From Straminergon stramineum (taxonomy: Eukaryota > Streptophyta > Bryopsida > Hypnales > Calliergonaceae), in NCBI GenBank assembly GCA_963920665.1, contig OY987271.1, positions 21,331,350 through 21,395,349 on the forward strand: 64,000 nucleotides of DNA. The letters run 5' to 3'. The number at the start of each line of letters is the position of its first letter. Position 1 is the stretch's first letter. Below are positions 48,060 through 59,553 of this stretch, piece by piece. Position numbers and translations under genes: made by a program. The notes beneath the pieces were generated by a model, which was not told where the DNA came from, did not search any database, and saw only the letters and a list, made by a program, of their open reading frames with translations.

Positions 48060-50155
48060 GGATTCTGTATGCAAAAGTTATGAAGGAACAAAGTTTGGTT
48101 CTAAAAGTGTTTCTTTCACATAGGTACATAATTGATTTTGGAGATGTACGTAGAGTGAAGATGGTGGTTTAGGGTCAATGGTGCATTTGGAGGTACCCAT
48201 TGTATATAACAATTGCAAAAGTTTGTATTTGTGTTGAGTTGGATTATGTAATACATGGCATTTCCAATATAGATCATTATTGCACCTTCTTGTATGTTTG
48301 AGAAGTTGCAAAATGACCATCAATTCTACATGTACAAGTCTATATTTGAACATGTTGTAAGGGTTAATTACTAAATTCACTTCCAAATGAAAGATATTAG
48401 TTGTTGAATTTTCAATCCACTGTTACATGTCTTGTTATATTTTAATAAATATTTTGTATTCTAAGAGTGAAATATATGACCATAGATATGGTCTCTACCA
48501 AACATGATGTAAAGATGAATTCCTAAAGAGGGTTGAAAACATTTGCCCTCCGAGTATAGATGCTCAATTTTTCCAAATGAAGATATATTTGATTGTGCTA
48601 GAAGGCTCCTATGGAGTTGTAAATTTTTGTGAAGGTAGAGAGTAGTTGGTATAGTGGTACATTTAATCTTTTAACCCCTAAAGGACCAAATGGTGTTTTT
48701 TGGCAACATAGCGATTTTGGGTAGCTCACTACGGATGAAATTTTTATTTTTTTTCTTTGAAATTTTCATAGAACATGTGCCCGAGGAGTAGCTTTAAGAC
48801 CCAACAATTTCCATAACTTTTGAATACATGGTTAAAAAGTTGTTGTATGACATGTTGTTTTCAATGCTCAACGGGTAGCTCAGGCAGAAAAAAAAAAACT
48901 TCTTTAAAATCACTTTTTTTTAAAATAAAAATTTGAAATTTATTTTCTTGATTTTTATATACATGGAAAGCTTTGAATCATTCCATTTTGATTTAAGAGA
49001 TGAAAGTTATGAAGAGTTTTAGTTGTGGGTAGTAATGGAATCTCTACTGTAAAATAAACTTTGAAGACCTTTATTTAACTCAATTTTTAATATTTTTGGA
49101 AAAAAATAAAAATGTGAGGTGTAGATTGTTTATTACAACAATTTAAGCATTGGGATTGTCATTTTTCAATTCCACAAATAAATTATTAACAATTTAGTAT
49201 TTTGAATTATTCTCTACTTCTTTCAACTTACTATTTTTTTCCTATATGTTGTACAATTCCAAATGATCTAAACTTTTTCAAGCATGTAGCCAACATGGCT
49301 TGAAGAATGAATCCAAAGAGTTACAACTATTTTGGACATTTTTTCATAATGATCTGACTTTGTGGAGTGCATCTGCCCGGATTTTTGCAAGGCCAAAAAA
49401 TGGCTTTTTGTCACTTCAAATGCTAATATCTTGCAATCCAAACGGTGGAAATTTCTGAAATTTTTTCCACATCTTTCTAAACCAGCTTACTACAAGATCC
49501 TACGGTTACATTAGTCTAAAAATGTATTTTAAAAAAAATTTGGTACTTATACTAGAGATGACAGTTTTGGAGTGTTTTTGGTGAAAACATAGTCAAATAC
49601 CTTTAGGGGTTAAGGACTAGATGTTCAAATTTTGAACTATAGATGAACATAAAAACATACCAAGCATATAAAAATGTGTTTTTTTGGCTATTAGTTTTTT
49701 TGAAGATTCTTATGTTAGATCTTTAGCATTTGTACAATATAGATTTTGAAGACTAATTTTTCTTTTCAAATACTCTATAATTTGAAAGGTACTAATAGGC
49801 CTAGCCTTAAAAAATAACTTATTCAATTCAAAAAATAACCTTTAATTTGAAAACGACTTGAATAAAAAGGTAAAATATAAATCTTCCAAAATCACCATAA
49901 TCAGATTTAGCATTTTGAACTTAAGGGAAAACAATTCTAGTGGAAATCACAAATATTCAGTTTACAATCAATTTTAGAAGGGTTATCAATTTTTGGCTTC
50001 AAATTTTATCAAAAAATATTGGTTTGCGTACAACTTAATCTTATTGTTTGGATGGTATGATCATGGATTATATTTTACAACTATTGTTTGAAAGTCATCA
50101 TTAAATTCTCATTCTAAGATGTATTTTCTAATACATCTTCACAATTTTGGAAAAT
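48060..50155 (+). repeat. Dispersed repeat H, copy 3, interrupted by a TTAA element
   Basis: The left part matches 11690-11960 (TTCAATCCACTGTTACATGTCTT-like region). The right part matches 12220-12370 (TCAATTTTTGGCTTCAAAT, then AATACATCTTCACAATTT). The subfamily A element at 48671-49613 lies between the two parts. The class of the repeat is unknown. Confidence 0.5.
48671..49613 (+). mobile_element. TTAA-bounded non-autonomous element, subfamily A, copy 3
   Basis: Starts TTAACCCCTAAAGGACCAAA and ends ATACCTTTAGGGGTTAA. It aligns along its whole 943 bp with 15891-16824, including GGGTAGCTCACTACGGATG, TGGAAAGCTTTGAATCATTC and TTTTCCTATATGTTGTACAA. It is nested in repeat H. It has no coding frame. 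Confidence 0.88.
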
Positions 50156-50736
50156 TTTCAAATTATCACAAATTTTTGAAGAAAAAGTGAAAATAATTCA
50201 TATCAAATACAAAACATGCTCCAAAAATTTAAAAGTTTAAGAATAGAAGTACATCATATTATAAAAAATTGTATTAAAAATAAATGATTCGTGACATTCT
50301 ATATTTAGAAAAATGATTATAGATCTTCAACTTCAACTTTCAATTTAAAACCATTTTAAAATTATATTTTCAAAATTTTCAAGCAGAGTAGAAACTACAC
50401 TTCAAAAGCTTTATTTTGCTAGTTTTTTTCTCAAAAGCTAAAGAAATCAATTTGAGTGTGAAAATCAAGTTGTAAGGGAAAAGAAAGCTTAAAGTATGAA
50501 GTCCATTATATAGATATACCATTTCTTTGACAAACTATGTCGTACAAAAGCACAAGACAAGTAATTGAATTGGGCTTAACTCAATGATGTGGATAAAGCA
50601 TTAATGAAGTTGCACCCCAAAGAATTGGAAGAAAATGATCCATTGTTCAGTATGGATGAAAATGATCTATTCTTCAATATAAAAAAACTCTTTGACCATT
50701 CATTGGACCCAAATGGTCCACAAAGTCTTTACAAGA
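50156..50736. other. AT-rich spacer, nothing recognised
   Basis: No gene or repeat boundary was supported in this short stretch. Confidence 0.4.
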
Positions 50737-51292
50737 TTAACACCTAAAGGACCAAGTGTCCATTCAATGTATGTAAAAAATATCAGGTAGGTTCCTACAA
50801 AGTTGTTTTGGGTCAAATTTTCATGAAATTTGGACACAACGTGTAACTATGTACCCCCTTACTAAAAATCTAATTTTTTTTCCGATTAAGTGCTTGAATC
50901 AAAAGTTATGCTGCCCTGAACTATGCGGGCAGGTCGAGCAGCATGTGCAAAACTCTTCCTATGATTTTGAAATTCGGTGTGTGCATAGCTTAGATGATAC
51001 AAGTTGCAAATGTTGAAAAAATTAACCATGTTAAGTATAGAATCTCATTCTAGAAGGTGTTAATGTTTGTTGCTACTTCTTTTCAAACTATGGTGATTTT
51101 TTCTCTCAACCTACTCCCATGGCTAACTATTCTAGTTCTATTCTAACTTATTTTGTGAAGTGCAGTCTCTTACAAATTTTTACAGTGGAATTTTGAATAA
51201 AAACCTTTTTTTTCATTTCTTCTTGCTGCCCTAAAAAGTGACAGTTTCTTACAATTTCTGCCCTAAATGTGCCTTGGTCCTTCGGGGGTTAA
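50737..51292 (-). mobile_element. TTAA-bounded non-autonomous element, subfamily C, copy 2
   Basis: Inverted relative to 44110-44700. Plus-strand ends are TTAACACCTAAAGGACCAAG and CTTGGTCCTTCGGGGGTTAA. The shared interior includes GTGTAACTATGTACCCCC and CTTGCTGCCCTAAAAAGTG. It is slightly shorter (556 bp) than copy 1 through small internal deletions. Confidence 0.85.
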
Positions 51293-54239
51293 AGAGTTAA
51301 GCTGGGTTGCCATGACCACTATCATCAAGCCAGGAAAGCTACAGATTAGACCTACTTGTTTTTGTCTCCTTTGCAAAGTTTCCAGAAGCATCATTAGCGC
51401 CCAGTCTTAACTTGAAACGATGAGCTGTATTCTAGTTCCATACTTTTTTCTTGGTTGGAGGACAGCATGGGCACAGCTTAGATGACAAGAGGGAAACATC
51501 TTCAGGATCAGTAAGCCTCCAAAGCCTCCAGACCTGCACAAAGCCAATGGGCCCTAAACCTATCAAAAATATCCTACACACATCCGACAATTTGCATGTG
51601 AGATGCATACTAAACACGAAGCAGTTTACAACCATCATTTGAATGTTAAAACATTTGGCACTAAACATGAAATGTAGGTGTCTGATTGGGGAGAATGATA
51701 CAAGACATGGGAATAGTCTTGTAGGCAAATCCAACATATTTTTCTTCTCCGCTTTGACCTGCTGCAGTTGGGAAGGGAATAATGCCTAAATATATATGCA
51801 TACTGAATCCAGAGGCTTGGCATTTCCAACAAGTCCTTCAGTAAACTTGAGTTACAATCTTTGTCATCTACAATCTGGACAGAGGTCCACGATCTATCTC
51901 TTGCGGATTCAACAAATGCTCGAAGTTGAAATCTCAGCAGCTTTTCAATTAATATGTAGATTAGCCATTTTCTTCACAATGCGAACCTCGTCCTGAAGCT
52001 GATCAGAATTTGTATGTTGGTAAACGGAACTATTGGAACGGTGGGAAATCCGCTTGCATTAGAGAATGTGGCAAGCGCACGGTCTATGATTGTTTGATAT
52101 ATCACCTCCGGCGCAGAAACCATTTTGGGCTGCAGGAATCTCTTCCTCAATATATACAGCTCTGCGATGCCTAAAAGCAACAATCGACATTGTAGTTTCG
52201 AGACCTTTGATTTCCAACCACCCGAAACTTGAACCTAATCTGCAAGAGACTGGCAAATTCAGAAGTCTTCAAAATCATTCTTTACTTATGAGTACCATCC
52301 ACAATTCCCAGCACTCTAATGAGAAGCTACAGCAAGGGTCAAGAGGTAACGAAAGATGAGTAGCTAGGGCAAAGATTATGATATTGTGATGCATGTCATG
52401 AAAGCAATGATGATGTGTAGCCTAAACTCCAAATTTTGCCTTCTGTGAAAGGCTGCTTAAATGCTCGAAGACGGAGACAAGTGAAGCTCAGGCGATTGCT
52501 CAGTTAGCAAATTTCAAGTGTCGATGAAAAACCACCGCCAATTTCTGTTAAACCCTAAACCCTAGAACTTAATGCTCTCTATGTGACGTCCACCTCAAAC
52601 AACGAAGCATTAAGATTTCAGGAGCGATGAAGAAAACCAACGTCGAAAGTCTAACATGGCCACCGAATTAGTTTTGCATTACTACTGGAGCTGGTGTACG
52701 TTTATTGAAAAATTAACTTCTGTTCCTGTTGCACCGCAGTCGTTCACCGTGAAGGGTTCCTTGAGATGTGAAGAGACGCCACCTTCTTGATGAGTTGTTC
52801 ATAGTTGCCAATTCACAATTCCAAAGAGCAAGTTCGTCCGAAACTTTTCACCAACTGGATTCATAGTGGGCTCGTTGATGATTGTAGGGTTCCCATTCCT
52901 GGAGCATGCATAGTGTCATAGTGCAGAAGCTCTGTTGCATGGCCAGATGTGTATGAGGTGTTGGATGTGAATATTGACAAAGATGCGGAACACAAGTTTT
53001 AGGTGCCGGTGGGAGTGGCAGCTCTCGCTTGGGCAGCCACACTTATTTATCGAAAGCTCAGGGTGAGGCATGTCACAATCGGTACAGATCCAATTGAAGA
53101 TCAAGACCGGCATGAATGAACAAGATGAACATCCCACCTGAGACACTCTACGTGGTGGGAGGGATTTTCCTTCTCGTCGCTTTGGTGTGCTTCCTCTACA
53201 AACAATTCCTGGCTCCAAGATTTTGCCGCCCTTGCCGCCTTCGCAACGAATGATCTCCAAGGTACAATTATGTCAAGAATGTTACTATGTTATCTTCACG
53301 TGCTAGGGATCATGTTGTGTTCAGCATTCAATACTCAATAGTGTTTGATACTATGAGAAACCCAAATTGAGCCTCAAGTACTCATAAGAAGTTTCAGTAC
53401 TATGTTGCCTTTTTATTTGTTCAAATTAAGTATTTACTGACCAACACATGCAATGTTCTTCACTGAACGTGTTGACATATAATTTGATCCCATCAGAATT
53501 CTACTTTTTAAAAATATGATCAATTTGATTTGTGCTGCATCTCAGAACCTTTTAGTCTTTTAGCGCCAAACCTAGAAATGCATGTTACCCAAGCTCTCCA
53601 CTTGCAGAGCCATGCAGAAAATGAGAAAGGCATATATATAAAGACGAAATCCTCACCTCCCAAACCTTGACACAAATGACAAGTCAAGATTGAAGGGTCC
53701 GTTTTACAATGCACCAACTGAATGAGCAATTCATATGATCCAAGTCCAGCAGATTCCGATTCCAAAAGCAACAAACGCTGATGGAGAAGGAGACGAAGAT
53801 AAGAGTGAGTTTCACAGCATTGATCAGGCAAGAATAGTTGATACAGAATGTGTAGAAAATCAGATAGAAAGGAGGAAAATTGGTTGAAAAGCCTACCGAA
53901 AACCCTGATTCCAGTTAGTGAGAACAAAGAAGCGATGATCCAGTTCATAGAGCAAGGTTCAAGCCCCCAAGGTTCAAGCCCCCCTCTGGACAAACCTCAA
54001 ATAACCCTCGAAAGATATACTTAGCCTGAAACAATGTGACAAAGCCAAAAGGCACGCTAGGTACACTGATTTTTGCCATTAGTGAGTTTAGCATCACCTA
54101 AAAATAAATTTTGATACATTTGTGAAAATTGGTACTATGTACTGAATGTAGTAATATTTCCACCTACACTAATTCAAAATAATCTGATTTTGGTAAACTA
54201 GTGTCATATGCACTATTTGGAGAAATTGTAGTGAAATCC
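51293..54239. other. Transition from repeat spacer to the F-box gene
   Basis: Composition becomes more balanced from 51300. No intact gene was recognised. A small open region at 53003-53253 is listed separately. A minus-strand frame of 157 codons (53520-53993) lacks any family feature. Promoter and leader of the F-box gene should lie in the last part. Confidence 0.4.
53003..53253 (+). other. Two overlapping small ORFs with membrane-like segments
   Basis: The first frame reads open from 53003, just after an acceptor-like TTTTAG, to TGA at 53117-53119. It contains VPVGVAALAWAATLIYRKLR, a plausible membrane segment followed by basic residues. The second begins at ATG 53116-53118, overlapping that stop, and encodes 45 residues containing LYVVGGIFLLVALVCFLYKQ, also a single-span profile. 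An ATGA overlap is unusual in a plant nuclear gene; it may mark a one-base frameshift in a decayed membrane-protein gene. I recognise neither product. Confidence 0.25.
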
Positions 54240-57200
54240 ATGATGGAGTCTTCTCGGAGTTTTTGGAAGCGCTTTTGGAAAGGGAGCAATGACCGACGCA
54301 ATAGCACAGGGATGATGAACCGGTGGATGGCCAAGAGGAACTATGAAGCCAAGAAACAACAAACTACTACAATTTTGGTAAACCCTTCTTCCTTGAAGAA
54401 AGAAAAGCTGCCCATAGAAGCTGTGGAGCGAGTGCTAGCGCACTTGCCCCTCCCGGCACTCATCCGTGCCCGGTGTGTCTGCAAGAGATGGCGCACCCTC
54501 ATCGTCTCCCCACGGTTCTTGACTAAGAGAGCTCAAATTCCTACCGTGGCAAACATGCCCTACTTCCCTATGGTGTTTTCCCAAAGCTATGGACGTAAGT
54601 GTTGTGCTTTCGATTTTGCCAACTATAGATGGCAACGCCTTGCACCTTTGGACTTTGTTCCTTACAAAGTCGCCTATGTCGCTGGTGCACGCGGACTCTT
54701 GTGTCTTCGCAACTGCTTCGAATTGCTTGTGGTGAGTAATTTCATCTCCTTTTGTTAGACCTCTACCATTATACTAACATTCAAGGTAAGTCACTCTATT
54801 GTGGCCACAATGTGATTCTTTATAGGGCTTAAAGATAAATCAATATTATTTTCATGGATGCATGGAGAAATTATATTCACAATTTATCAAGAAATGCAAT
54901 CATATTTCTATAACAAAGAATGAAGTAGTTATGAATAGAAGCACTTCCATTTAGTGATTAAAGATAAAAAGACCCTTCCTATTCTTAAATCTCTTTTTGC
55001 TGTGGAATTGTGATTAAAGACATTGCTTTTTGTAATTCATGAGGTGGAACTTGGCATTTCAATGTGCCTTCCATTTTCCTTTGATTTCCATGTTTGTTTT
55101 TTAATTTGAAGGGGGGCTTTCTCCGCCCCCCCAACCTTTCAAGGCCTTCTAAATTTATGAATAGAAGAAATGATTTGCTCGAAAGCCTATAAGTGCCACT
55201 AGCTATGACTCTTCCAAAACTGATAGAAAGTTATTCCATAACATTGGCACTCATCTTACTTACTTGAAATGACTATAATATTTTTCTAAATTGATCCCTA
55301 TTTTTAATGATATTAAAACTAAAAAAACAGATGATCCATAGTGGTTACAAAGACACTTCTAAGTTTCCACTATTACACCTAAATTTAAGTGCGTTGTCAC
55401 TTTAAAAACAATAAATACGGCTTTATGTATTCCAAAAAAAGATAATAAGACTTCTCATTTGGCTATAATTGGACCATTCCTAGAATAGTGAAAATAGTCA
55501 AGTGGATATTGTAGACACTTTTACTTTAGTTCACAATTAGAAATATTTCTCCTTCCTTCATAGTTAAGAGTTCATATTGCAAACTTGACTATATTAATTT
55601 GTCCTACTAGTTCATGCAATACTAATTGACCATTGTTTGTATAAGTTTCCACAAAATTAATACTAGAATAGGAAGGCTTAGTGATGTAAGTCAAATCTAC
55701 AACAAAAGCCTCTTCAAGTTTGCAATGTCACAAGTATTGTGTCCACACTAATAGGATAAATCGGTGTTGTCAATCTAAGATTCACCCTTTCATATCAAAG
55801 AAGGATCACTTGAGTTTAAGCAAAATGATTCATTTCAATTCTTGTAAAATAGAATCACTCAAACTTGAGCAAAATTCTTTCATAATTAGCATTAGTTTTT
55901 GTTAGCGAGATGTGACTTTATTAGTCAAATGTAAAAAACTTGTGATTGAACTTAGATGATGTCCACAAATAGTATTTGAATATTGCAAGTAAAATTTATA
56001 TTAAGTGCTCAAATTAAAAACGATATTTTTTCAAGGCCTCGTCTCTAATTTCATTGTGCTTGTGTTGAGCAAGGGAATGCTAGCATGCGAGCATAGAATC
56101 TATGAGCCAATGAACCTAGGATCCTACATTATACACTTTCCATGGTTATAGGTGTCAATGTTATAGGTACCTATGTTATAGACTCTTTCCATGTTATAGT
56201 GTATCTATATTATAGGTACAAGTATGTTATAAACACTTTCAAATGGTTGTAGGTACATACGTGCAACTAAGTTCAAGGTTTGTAGGCTCATGTCTTTGCA
56301 CTCATGCACTAGAATAGTTGGTGTTGTGCATTGTGCAATGAAAGTCTATTATGACATGCTTTGGGTAACACACTTGGTTTTGAGTGATCCTTCCTTTGCT
56401 ATGAAAGTGATCCTAAATGTCCATCCACTCAATTAGAAGTATTGTTAGAGGTTAATCCTAGACAATGGGGATGTGTAACAAATATTTTTTACATTGGCAA
56501 AATTTTGCACAAACCAAATTTTTTAGGGTTTTTTTAAAACTCATTTTTTTTCCTCCAAAATACCAATTTTTTTGTTGCAAAATGATGGATGAGAATCATT
56601 GAAATAGCAATGGGGTCATGAAAATGGAATGAGTGAAGTACAAATGTGTAAGAAGAAAGTACATGATGAATAACTTCCATACATGAAAGCCTAGGGTTGA
56701 CTTCAGATACACAACACCTATTTTCAACACTTTGAAAATTCATAGTTTTTTCATGTAGAGTCTGAAATATATACATTCTAAGAGGATTTGGAATCCCCTT
56801 TCAACTACCAACAACCCCCAACAAAAACTTAGACAACTCAATAATAGGAACCATCTTCAATCCCTGAATATGATGCATTTAGGTGTTGTTACCTTATACA
56901 CGAAAAATGAAAAAATGAATTTTATCTCCCAATGCCTCTCCCAATAGATTTTGTTATAGCCCCTCAAGAGAAATTCTATATCCTTATGAATCCCATTGCT
57001 GTTGTGCAGGTGTGCAACCCTATCACCCGTCAATGGAAGCACCTCCCCCGCTCCTCCGGGCAACTCTGCGTGGGCCAGAGTCTCATCCACATGGTTTCAT
57101 CCAACATGGTTTCATCCAACCCCCACCACCGCGGGCCCCATTACAAAATCATCACCATCTCCGCAGGCACATCCAAAACCGAGGTTTACGACAGCTCCTC

Positions 57201-57804
57201 CTCCTCGTGGACCATCACCTCCCCCAGCCTTCCCCCCGGCGTCACCTGCATCCGCGGCCGCGCGGCCGCGTTCTGCCACGGCTTCCTCTACTGCATCATC
57301 GACGAAGGCGTCGCCTCCAAGCTCAGCGGCGTCATCGCTTACGACCTCCACCTCGCAGTCTGGAGCTCCATGCTCATCGCTCTGCCCTCAGGCTTCGGGG
57401 AAGCTCGCTCTTCCAACTCTTTGCAGCCCGGCAGCTTGGCGGCTTCGCTCGTCGAGTGCCGGGGACACGTCATGCTGGTGGCGGAGAAGATGCAGCTCGG
57501 GGTCACCCTGGTTTTTATATTTGAGCTGCAGCTCATGAATATCACCTGGCTGGAAATCTCCTCGCTGCCACAGGAGGGAGGGGGAGAGTTCGAGAGCTTC
57601 AAGCAAGGGTTGAGGTGTGATGGAGTGGTGGTATACGGGAGCTTGATCTGCTTGACGAGTCAGAGTGGGGACATGGCGGTTTTGGATTTGGAGACGGGGA
57701 GGTGGGGGAGATTGCCGGAGTGTCCACTCGCGGTCGGGAAGGCGGCGGAGGGGATGGATATCGCCGTGTTTCCGTTTTTGCCCTCGCTGGATGCGCAAGT
57801 GTGA
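54240..57804 (+). CDS. F-box protein with kelch-like C-terminal region, 2 exons
   Basis: The product is a predicted substrate receptor of an SCF (SKP1-cullin-F-box) ubiquitin ligase. Exon 1 is 54240-54731 and exon 2 is 57010-57804; the junction CTTGTG/GTGTGC uses donor GTGAGT and acceptor TGTGCAG, giving 428 residues. The F-box lies at about residues 56-95 (KLPIEAVERVLAHLPLPALI, then CVCKRWR). The remainder has beta-propeller-type repeats: CCAFDFANYRWQRLAPL, LLCLRNCFELLVVCNPITRQ with WKHLPR, KTEVYDSSSSSWT and MAVLDLETGRWGRLPE. I start at the tandem ATG (MMESSRSFWKRFWKGS) because the open frame upstream has no ATG. The 2.28-kb intron contains repeat family G. Exon 2 is far more GC-rich than the intron, which produces long spurious frames on both strands. 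Substrate and paralogue cannot be named. Confidence 0.9.
56077..56312. repeat. Repeat family G, copy 2, within the F-box gene intron
   Basis: Left GCATGCGAGCATAG and ATGAGCC are answered by right GGCTCATG and CTCATGCAC. The body repeats TATAGGT and TTATAG words, including a near-perfect palindrome around GGTACC at 56161-56178. It matches 18829-19040 in layout. Confidence 0.6.
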
Positions 57805-58890
57805 CAGGAAGGTAAGAAAACCTAAAATGGAACACTGCGCGAAATGGAACGCCTAGATTAGGGGTAGTAAAGGATGCACAGGATCTGCAGAATTGTCTGA
57901 ACCTTGTAAAGCAAGAGCAGAGTCAGTGGTCCTGGAATGTACATAATGGATTAGGATTAAAAGAATACACATAATCTGTAGAATTGTCAACCACTTTCAA
58001 TGTAAGAGTAGAGTCACGAGTGCAGGCGTGCACGCCCTCTGTATGCCTAGCTTTCTGTTGTGAGCACTAAATCAACCCTAATATGGCAGTTTGTAACAAT
58101 GCAGGTGTGTTCTGGAGGAGTAGTGGCCATGCTCTAACCAATTTAAGATTTATGAATTTATTGGAGCAACCTATGGGATTTGAAACATGGAGGGGTTATT
58201 AACCCTAAAAAGATCATCCAACCTCCTTGGGCACATACTCTTCTAAGGTTGATAAAGTAATCTAAGATTAGTGCACCATTGCTTATGTTTTCCTCGCTTC
58301 ATTTTTATCCCCTTATTCGCTAATGTCATAGCGTACCAGTATTTTGGAATTAGATTGCAGTAACCCCATACAACCATTTGGCAACGTGCTCTACTGTGAA
58401 AGCAGGGTAGTAAAGATATGGCAATGAGCAACCACAACCTTTGTTCTCTTCTATTGCTACAATGATAGAAGATATAGTCGCAGCAATGACATCATCGAGG
58501 TTTGATAACTTGAAATCAACTCTGATTACGATGCCTGCACTTGTGCACACGTAGACTTCTTCAACGTCCAAAACGCCAAAAATGAGCATTACGTGACTAG
58601 AATGCTATAACATTGCGACAATCGAACAGTGTTGCATGTCAAAAGACATTCAAGACGAAAGAAGTGAGTCTCTGGACTTGGATGTGCCCATTCTCTGAGA
58701 TTGGGTAATAAGAAAGAGGACACTAAGTGGTATGGAAATAATATACAAGGATCTTATTTAACAAGGAATACTTTTCTCTGAACTGCAAAACCGGTGCAAA
58801 AGGGATCAGCAAACATGTGCAACTGACTTTTATAGACAACTGGAGCAGTACGGAATTCTTCGAAAAATGCGGGATGTCGTTCGAAACTGC
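57805..58890. other. 3' flank of the F-box gene and intergenic DNA
   Basis: The first few hundred bases should hold the F-box 3' untranslated region. Two similar GGATTAG / CAGAATTGTC passages at 57880-57920 and 57950-57990 form a short imperfect direct duplication. No further gene is seen before the tRNA. Confidence 0.45.
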
Positions 58891-58894
58891 AAAA
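58891..58894 (-). terminator. RNA polymerase III terminator of tRNA-Met
   Basis: A TTTT run on the minus strand lies three bases past the discriminator base of the tRNA gene, the usual Pol III stop signal. Confidence 0.7.
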
Positions 58895-58897
58895 GCG

Positions 58898-58981
58898 TGG
58901 GGTGAGAGAGGCTCGAACTCTCGACCTCAGGATTTCTCTTAGCTATGAGACCTACGCGCTAGCCAACTGCGCCACCACCCC
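58898..58981 (-). tRNA. trnM-CAT: tRNA-Met(CAT), elongator type, with 10-nt intron
   Basis: The minus strand folds as a full cloverleaf. The acceptor stem pairs GGGGTGG with TCACCCC and A is the discriminator. The D arm is GCGC-AGTTGGCTA-GCGC, and the T arm is GAGAG-TTCGAGC-CTCTC. The anticodon CAT is at 58947-58945 in a CTCATAA loop. The gene is 84 nt; removal of a GCTAAGAGAA-like intron just after the base following the anticodon leaves 74 nt. Elongator tRNA-Met is one of the two plant tRNA types that carry introns at this place. It is nuclear, and internal A and B boxes (TGGCGCAGTTGG, GTTCGAGCCTC) are intact. Confidence 0.95.
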
Positions 58982-59553
58982 GCCTTTGCATGTCCATGTG
59001 CATTCCTCGATCACAATTAGTACACTACTGGACTCGCATCTCCTCCTGCATGCATGCATATCCGCAAGCATCTAATCGTGAGACGACAAGGCACCGGTAA
59101 GCCGGTCCCCAATTCCAGTCCCGCACCCGTCCACCCGGAGACTCCTCCACGCGGAGATTCCCAAGTGGCCCCCTTCCCAAACTCCTTATCTGCTCACCTG
59201 GCCCCATTCAAACGTCGACCTGCAGACGGGCTCGTCCGGTCGCCCCCGGCGGGCACGCACGCAGAACGCTCCCTCTCTTAGCTAGATTGGGCAGTCACGG
59301 CAATGCCGCTCAATTCGTGCACTTCGGAGATGGAGCTTTGACTGCTACACTGCCATTTGGGTTCTCCGCGTGTTGGGTTGTAAGCGTAGACGATTAGATT
59401 CTCCAGAGAGAGTAACAGTTCTGGAAACCGATCGAGAGTTCGGGAAGGAGAAGTGTCGGTGGAGATTGGTGTGAAATTCGCGGTGTGGGTGTGTTTGGGA
59501 AGTGGATAAGCTGCATTTCGTCTTTGTGGTTGCGTTGGATAGCAGCTGCAGAG
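58982..59553. other. Intergenic region and probable promoter of the CYP38 gene
   Basis: GC-richer DNA between the divergently oriented tRNA and CYP38 genes. The CYP38 transcription start is expected here, but no convincing TATA box was found. A long minus-strand frame across 59278-59793 mirrors the CYP38 first exon and is not considered coding. Confidence 0.45.

Noticed and set aside
6422..51292. Assigning the TTAA elements to PIF/Harbinger (TWA duplication) or Tc1/mariner (TA duplication)
   Set aside because: A TTA duplication would need TTA on both sides in direct orientation, but the right side reads TAA after GGGGT. A TA duplication would not explain why the outer T and A are also constant in nearly every copy. 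TTAA as a direct 4-bp repeat fits all copies.
53520..53993. Minus-strand frame of about 157 codons upstream of the F-box gene
   Set aside because: The hydrophobic and cysteine-rich translation matches no family I know, and it lies where the leader or promoter of the plus-strand F-box gene is expected.
56996..57798. Several long frames on both strands over the F-box second exon
   Set aside because: They are mirror or shifted readings of one GC-rich exon. Only the frame that joins to exon 1 and carries kelch-like repeats is coherent.
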